Below are positions 59,438 through 64,000 of a stretch of 64,000 bases of DNA, piece after piece. Numbering within the stretch: position 1 is the stretch's first letter; each line of letters begins with the position of its first letter. The position numbers and the translations under genes are program-made. Source of the DNA: Siphonodentalium dalli. Taxonomy: Eukaryota; Mollusca; Scaphopoda; Gadilida; Siphonodentaliidae. The notes below the pieces were generated by a model that saw only the letters and a program-made list of their open reading frames with translations, did not search any database and was not told the origin of the DNA. The stretch lies in NCBI GenBank assembly GCA_032622095.1, contig CP136063.1, positions 268,827,426-268,891,425 of the forward strand. The letters run 5' to 3'.

Positions 59438-60290
59438 GCTTTCAGCATTAGGCAGACATGACCATATTACCATCATTAGGCAGACATATACAAAAAACTT
59501 TGAAACCGCTCAATTTTAAACACTCTTTCTCTAGTTTTGTTCTAAATGTGACCACCACGCTGTGATCAATTGGAATTTGTGATTCCTCAAGTAATATGAA
59601 ATATACAAATTCTCAGGTCTGCTTAATTCTAAGAGGACCATTGACCATCATTTGGCAGACTGTGACATTATGCAGACCAAATCCGGTCTGCCTATATTTT
59701 GCATGTCAGTCACAACTAGTTATCTGGTGCTTTAATTGTTAACACCTCTCCTTGTTCAACCGATTTAGGTTGTCTTTTGTCTATAAAAGAATGGGATTGA
59801 AAAACAAAATTGTTAAAGGCATTTCAGCCCCGTTAGTTTTGAGACATGTATATTCTGTCGATATATAATTTCATCATTGTGTGGTCGAAACATCCACAGC
59901 GGTCTTGAAAAAATAAACTTTTCTGGTTTTTGCATTTTTATGTATAGGATGCAGCAGAAAAGAAGATAACAGGTCAAATGTCATTATAACATCGAACAAT
60001 CTGGTGTATACATCGAAATTGAGTACAAATTTCGGGATTGAAAAAAGACCGCACAATGATGAAACTGTATAACGATCGAATATACATGTCTCAAAATTAT
60101 CGGGGCGGAAATGCCCTTAACAAGAATTTTTTCAATCCCATCATTTTATAAACAAAAGAAAACCTAAATCCGTTGAACAAGGAGAGGTGTTAACAATTAA
60201 ATCGCAAGATAACTAGTTGTGACAGGCATGCAAAAATTAGGCAGACCTGATTTCGTCTGCATAAAGTCGCGGTCTGCCTAATGAAAGTTT
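59438..60290. mobile_element. Foldback element with GGCAGACC iterons, ~850 bp
   Basis: The ends read CTTTCAGCATTAGGCAGAC on the left and GGTCTGCCTAATGAAAGTTT on the right. Long arms (about 59640-59894 and 60036-60283) pair over ~240 bp, for example AACACCTCTCCTTGTTCAAC with TTGAACAAGGAGAGGTGTTA. The spacer is ~140 bp. GGCAGAC or GGTCTGCC occurs about nine times, clustered at both ends. No coding frame. It starts within 6 bp of the (TA)n tract. Confidence 0.87.
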
Positions 60291-60405
60291 CATCAAAATC
60301 CACCAAATATATCGGAAAATATGACATATATTAGGGGGGGACTTTCTTTTTTTGATATGTTTATATATAGCAAAATAGCTCTTTCAGTGCGATGTCAATT
60401 AACAT

Positions 60406-60441
60406 AGGTCAAGGTCAAGGTCATTTTAGGATCAAGGTCAC
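60406..60441 (+). promoter_or_regulatory. AGGTCA half-site cluster
   Basis: AGGTCAAGGTCAAGGTCA followed by ATCAAGGTCACGG gives three overlapping AGGTCA hexamers and a fourth 15 bp on. TCAAGGTCA is the extended half-site recognised by monomeric nuclear receptors of the ERR/SF-1 type. It could be fortuitous within a repeat; no nearby gene is recognised. Confidence 0.35.
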
Positions 60442-61139
60442 GGACATCGAACCCCCGCATCAACTTGACAACAAATTTGGTTGATGTCCGATCTGAACTT
60501 TACCCACCATGTCGACCCATGTTAAAATGGACTTCTAATCATATATACATCGCTGTCACCGTCGGTGACGAGCGACTTCCAAAAAAATCCAGCGTGCCGA
60601 TGTCGACCAGAAAGCTGGCAGCCCGCCAATTCCTTTCATGCGACGCTAACCATGAAAGCATTTCAGCGCGTTCAGGCTAAATTGGTTCAATTATTTATCT
60701 CGAGCGAAATCACATGCCGAGAAATGTCTGTCCGCCTGTACTTTTGGGAGACGGGAAGTTATCGACAGATGTTTCAGCCTGTTAGGGTGGATACACACAT
60801 GCATGTAATCTCTGTAAATGTCGTGTATTTGTCGTTTTACATGGACCATACAGACCATGTAATATGTGTCTGCTGACAACCCAATCATTGCGGCTATGTT
60901 TGACCACAGTGAGCCAAGCTCTCGACGTGCAGAGAGTCGTTGACTGAACGAAGTCGTCAGGCCGCTTAAAATAATTGTTCGCGCGATAACCCAAATGTTG
61001 GACTTTCTGTTTAAATTATTGTCAGTCTTCTCTTGATTTTTGTAGCAGTGATGGCCCCAGGATTTCCCTAACGCAGGGGCTATGATGTCATGATGCTATC
61101 GACTGGTGGGGTGGGGGCATGCAGCACCCTGAGTCCTGA

Positions 61140-61151
61140 CCCCCCCCCCCC
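61140..61151. repeat. C12 tract
   Basis: Homopolymer run of 12 C after GAGTCCTGA. Confidence 0.95.
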
Positions 61152-61638
61152 ACCCATGAAGCCACTCCTGACTTATAAATATCGTAGTTGACAGTCATTA
61201 CTGTCGTGTCTGTTTGCTACGCGTGATTAATATAATATTCAGCAATTTATGCTATTCATATAATTATGAAAATAGTATTACAGCTTTAAATTTGAGAGTA
61301 CAGAAGGTGGTGTTGCTGTGTGTCTTCATTCGGGGAAAAGGGTTGTCTAGCTCTACGAGTTCCCAACTACGCAACCTCTCTTGTGTTATATATGTATACG
61401 CAAAATTTACAACTATGGAATATTTATGTTAAACATATTGTACATTCATGCCAAGATAATCCCGGCTTATACTAAATCCCTTAGTTATTCGAAGCTTTCG
61501 AGAACCAGCCCCTCCCCAATCATGGATTATGGTCCAAAATGTTATAATTTAAGCACAAGCTAAAATTGTGACAGTTGGGAACTTGTTCAACCTTTGGTTT
61601 GAGAAGCATAGTGTTATGTAAATTTAGGGTGAAAAATT

Positions 61639-61651
61639 GGGGGGGGGGGGG
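61639..61651. repeat. G13 tract
   Basis: Homopolymer run of 13 G after GAAAAATT. Together with the C12 tract it frames ~490 bp. Confidence 0.95.
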
Positions 61652-62579
61652 TGTCACTCTTTTTACTCGCTGTACCTGCATTAATTTTTTGGCGCTGTAA
61701 TGGATATTTGCATGGAAATCCCAATTGAATGTTATCACATGAGCGCGCTTTGAAACTATCCGAGGAATCTCAACGAACCGGTATTGTCTGTCTTAATTTT
61801 CCAATGCCTGTTATTCAAGGCCTGAGAGCACCATATCGGATTGTTAATGGAACATTAAACACTCGTGTATCGCAATCGCCGTAAAAGAGCTTCAAATTCT
61901 GCACATTTTATTTTTATTTTGGATGATCCTGAAATGACGAGAAACAAATCAAGTATAAAATCGACGGACTCAAATCCACTTTTCCAAATGAATTAAAACT
62001 CGTGAAAAACAGCAACAGATATCAGACAGGATTTATTCATTTCGGCATCCATGAAAGCATTTATGACTGGCCTGAAATTTCTTGATAGCAGTCAGTTTGA
62101 TAATGGCTTATAACTGCTCACTTGTCTGGCCTGTTGAAATTGTCCGATCGCGCGCAGGCGACTAATGCTATCAATGATTGGTGTGACCATGTAAAATACA
62201 TGGATTTTACATACAGAAATTACATGCATGTGTGTATCCACCCTTAGGGCTGACTCGTTAAACATTTTGTCTGGAACGAAATTAAATGCCGCTGAGAGGG
62301 GGCGCATTATTCCAAAGCGCGATAACATGGGAACGGCATAACGCACATGCGCGTGCAATGTATCGATGGAAAGGTTACTTAAATATTTTATTGTATACCT
62401 CCTTGTAGGAGAAGAATATATACATACATGGAAATATATATTATACAGCAAATGGAGATAATTAAGAAAACAGAACCGTTGGGTGGCTGATCGAATGCGT
62501 CATATCTTGAAGAGACCGGTCCATGTGAATGCGATTTTGTTTTATGCGCAAACAATAATTTATTTACACAAAGTAATTG

Positions 62580-63317
62580 TTACTGGATCAGATGACACAT
62601 CCCATAAATGAAGTTAGCCATGTCGAGAATTATAGTTTCTATGTTGTTGTCAAGTTCGGCGGGTGAGTTAATTGGCTCACCACCCAGAAGCAGGGCTAAC
62701 AGAGACATATCATCTCTAGAATATATGCACAGAAAGGTCGAGAGACCAACCTCATCAAGAATGTGTTCACAAAACGACTTCCGAAGGGCAAGTGAATTGG
62801 CTGCTGTACAATAACGAAGGGCGTGTGATATATCCCGTTACCACAAGCGCGACACGTGCGATCATTAGAAAATGTAGTTCTGTTGAGCAGTAGAGCGAGA
62901 TTTTTCAGAGCTTTAGACGCCGCCAGGGTGCCTTTTCAGCAATGTCCAAATACTCCAAAATGACAGTGGATCATTGTGCACAATGCGAAACAAATCAAGT
63001 GATGTATCTCGGTCCACTGTAGTTTTCCATTGTATAACATAGTGTGACTGTACTGTTGATTTGCGGAAGTGCTTCCATGTTGATTTAGAAGGAAATTCGC
63101 CAGTCGCAACGAAAGTATCCAGATGCGCGTGTATATTGTATTGCCGAAGTAACTGTGTAATGTCGGACACAAACCCTGTTGTCGCACGTCCGAAGAGGCT
63201 CTGTAAGAAGAATTTATGTAAGAAAATTCGCAGTGGTTCCTGGTGCCCATCGGGAAGGTAAATTAGATCAGCGAGGAATGAAAGTTTCTGTATGTGTATT
63301 TCGTTTTCGAGTGGCAT
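62580..63317 (-). pseudogene. C-terminal remnant of a second LINE ORF2
   Basis: From 63317 the frame reads MPLENEIHIQKLSFLADLIY, then FGRATTGFVSDI, then TGEFPSKSTWKHF and ends at 62913. After at least one frameshift the next piece gives TCRACGNG, then SHALRYC (a C-x2-C...H-x4-C zinc knuckle), then LRKSFCEHIL and AELDNNIETII to TAA at 62580-62582. FPSK-x-x-WK and the terminal knuckle are typical of the region after the RT thumb in several invertebrate LINEs. The RT itself is missing, so the copy is 5'-truncated. It differs from the LINE at 36-40 kb. Confidence 0.75.
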
Positions 63318-64000
63318 AAGACCTAACAGTGTTAATTAATTGTGAAGTAGGCACGTTTTCGTTATGTTTAGTTCACATATAATGTTTGCGACATTATACT
63401 TTAGATGTATGAAATTCATCATGCCTACACACCATGAAGCCAACCCCTCGTCTTTTGTGATAAAGGCTCGAGTAAAGCGTATTATTATATTGTATGTGAG
63501 AACCCTCACGACGGATGATGGCTAATCAGCAATGGCTTGACCATGATTGCTAGATTCGGGTGATACAGAATGCATTCCTATTCAGAGTTGTATTTACTAT
63601 TCATCAAACAATGGACCACATAGTTGTTATTTTGTGGTTTTCTGTATGCCATTGCTTGTGGCAGAAGCACATTATATTACATAATCAATCAACCATATTA
63701 TTTTACATATATATTAATACATGTAAATACATATCATAGTGCATGTAAATTTTGTATCATAAAAAGTCTTGAACGTGAAGTTACCTTACTTCCTTCTGAT
63801 TGTGAATGATGGAGTCCATCTCATAGTATATTATTATGGGCCCATAGTGGTAGCCCCATACAGACTCGAAAGTTGAAGAAAACACTAATTTCCATATGCA
63901 TATCAGCATCTCTGTCCTTGGTGTCCCAATAATTGGTGCCTCACTCCCAGAGCTCTAGTATATTCTATTAAAGCTCAAATGATTTACGCTTAAGCGCAAA
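63318..64000. other. No recognised feature
   Basis: AT-rich sequence at the right edge of the window. A 61-codon plus frame at 63624 has no recognisable domain. Confidence 0.45.

Larger units (their letters stand above)
60775..62253. repeat. Pair of inverted ~43 bp repeats 1.4 kb apart
   Basis: 60775-60817 (CAGCCTGTTAGGGTGGATAC then ACACATGCATGTAATCTCTG) is inverted at 62211-62253, ending ACCCTTAGGGCTG. Weaker homology extends outward on both sides. Both read RVDTHMHVISV in one frame, but this follows from nucleotide identity. Element ends, or two copies of one dispersed repeat, are both possible. The interior has no gene. Confidence 0.6.

Noticed and set aside
60565-62451. A protein motif RVDTHMHVISV encoded at two places
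   Set aside because: The shared residues come from a near-identical inverted nucleotide repeat, and the flanking residues do not agree.

Overview
This window is eukaryotic, AT-rich and repeat-dominated. No intact host protein-coding gene can be supported. The mix of families (a ~161 bp satellite, a THAP-domain P-element-like transposase, LINEs, a tailed SINE and many iteron-bearing inverted-repeat elements) suggests a marine invertebrate. A bivalve or other mollusc is my best guess, but that is inference and not shown by any host gene.

Layout. 1-22.5 kb is the end of a large satellite array whose ~161 bp monomers are organised as ~482 bp trimers and as multi-kb duplicated blocks; it decays towards its right edge. 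22.5-36 kb is a mosaic: a short tandem repeat, a near-palindromic element (23.04-23.58 kb), two larger inverted-repeat elements with internal iterated palindromic motifs (23.67-25.35 and 29.80-32.00 kb), two related ~450 bp MITEs nested in them, two blocks rich in CATTAAA-type motifs, an ~80 bp hairpin-bearing tandem array (26.8-28.9 kb) containing two copies of a truncated LINE end, and a ~136 bp palindrome. 32.6-33.3 kb holds diverged relatives of the satellite.

36.35-40.55 kb is a minus-strand LINE with recognisable ORF1, APE-type endonuclease, reverse transcriptase and C-terminal zinc knuckle, broken by a frameshift and two or three stops. It abuts a 2.1 kb element with ~50 bp terminal inverted repeats (40.56-42.66 kb). 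42.7-45.98 kb shows nothing I recognise.

45.99-53.42 kb is a degraded minus-strand P-element-like transposase: two THAP half-exons, a coiled coil and the start of the transposase domain, then a ~1 kb tandem duplication where the catalytic core should be, then the C-terminal region. That last region is split by a 2.89 kb inverted-repeat element, which itself contains a 284 bp SINE with a perfect 13 bp target-site duplication. This gives a readable order of three nested insertions.

54-64 kb holds two inverted copies of a degenerate dispersed repeat, a 29 bp minisatellite, a short hairpin, a (TA)n tract, a foldback element built on a GGCAGACC motif, an AGGTCA cluster, a pair of inverted repeats and the C-terminal end of a second LINE. 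The recurring theme is a group of apparently unrelated non-autonomous elements, each carrying its own short palindromic iteron near its ends.
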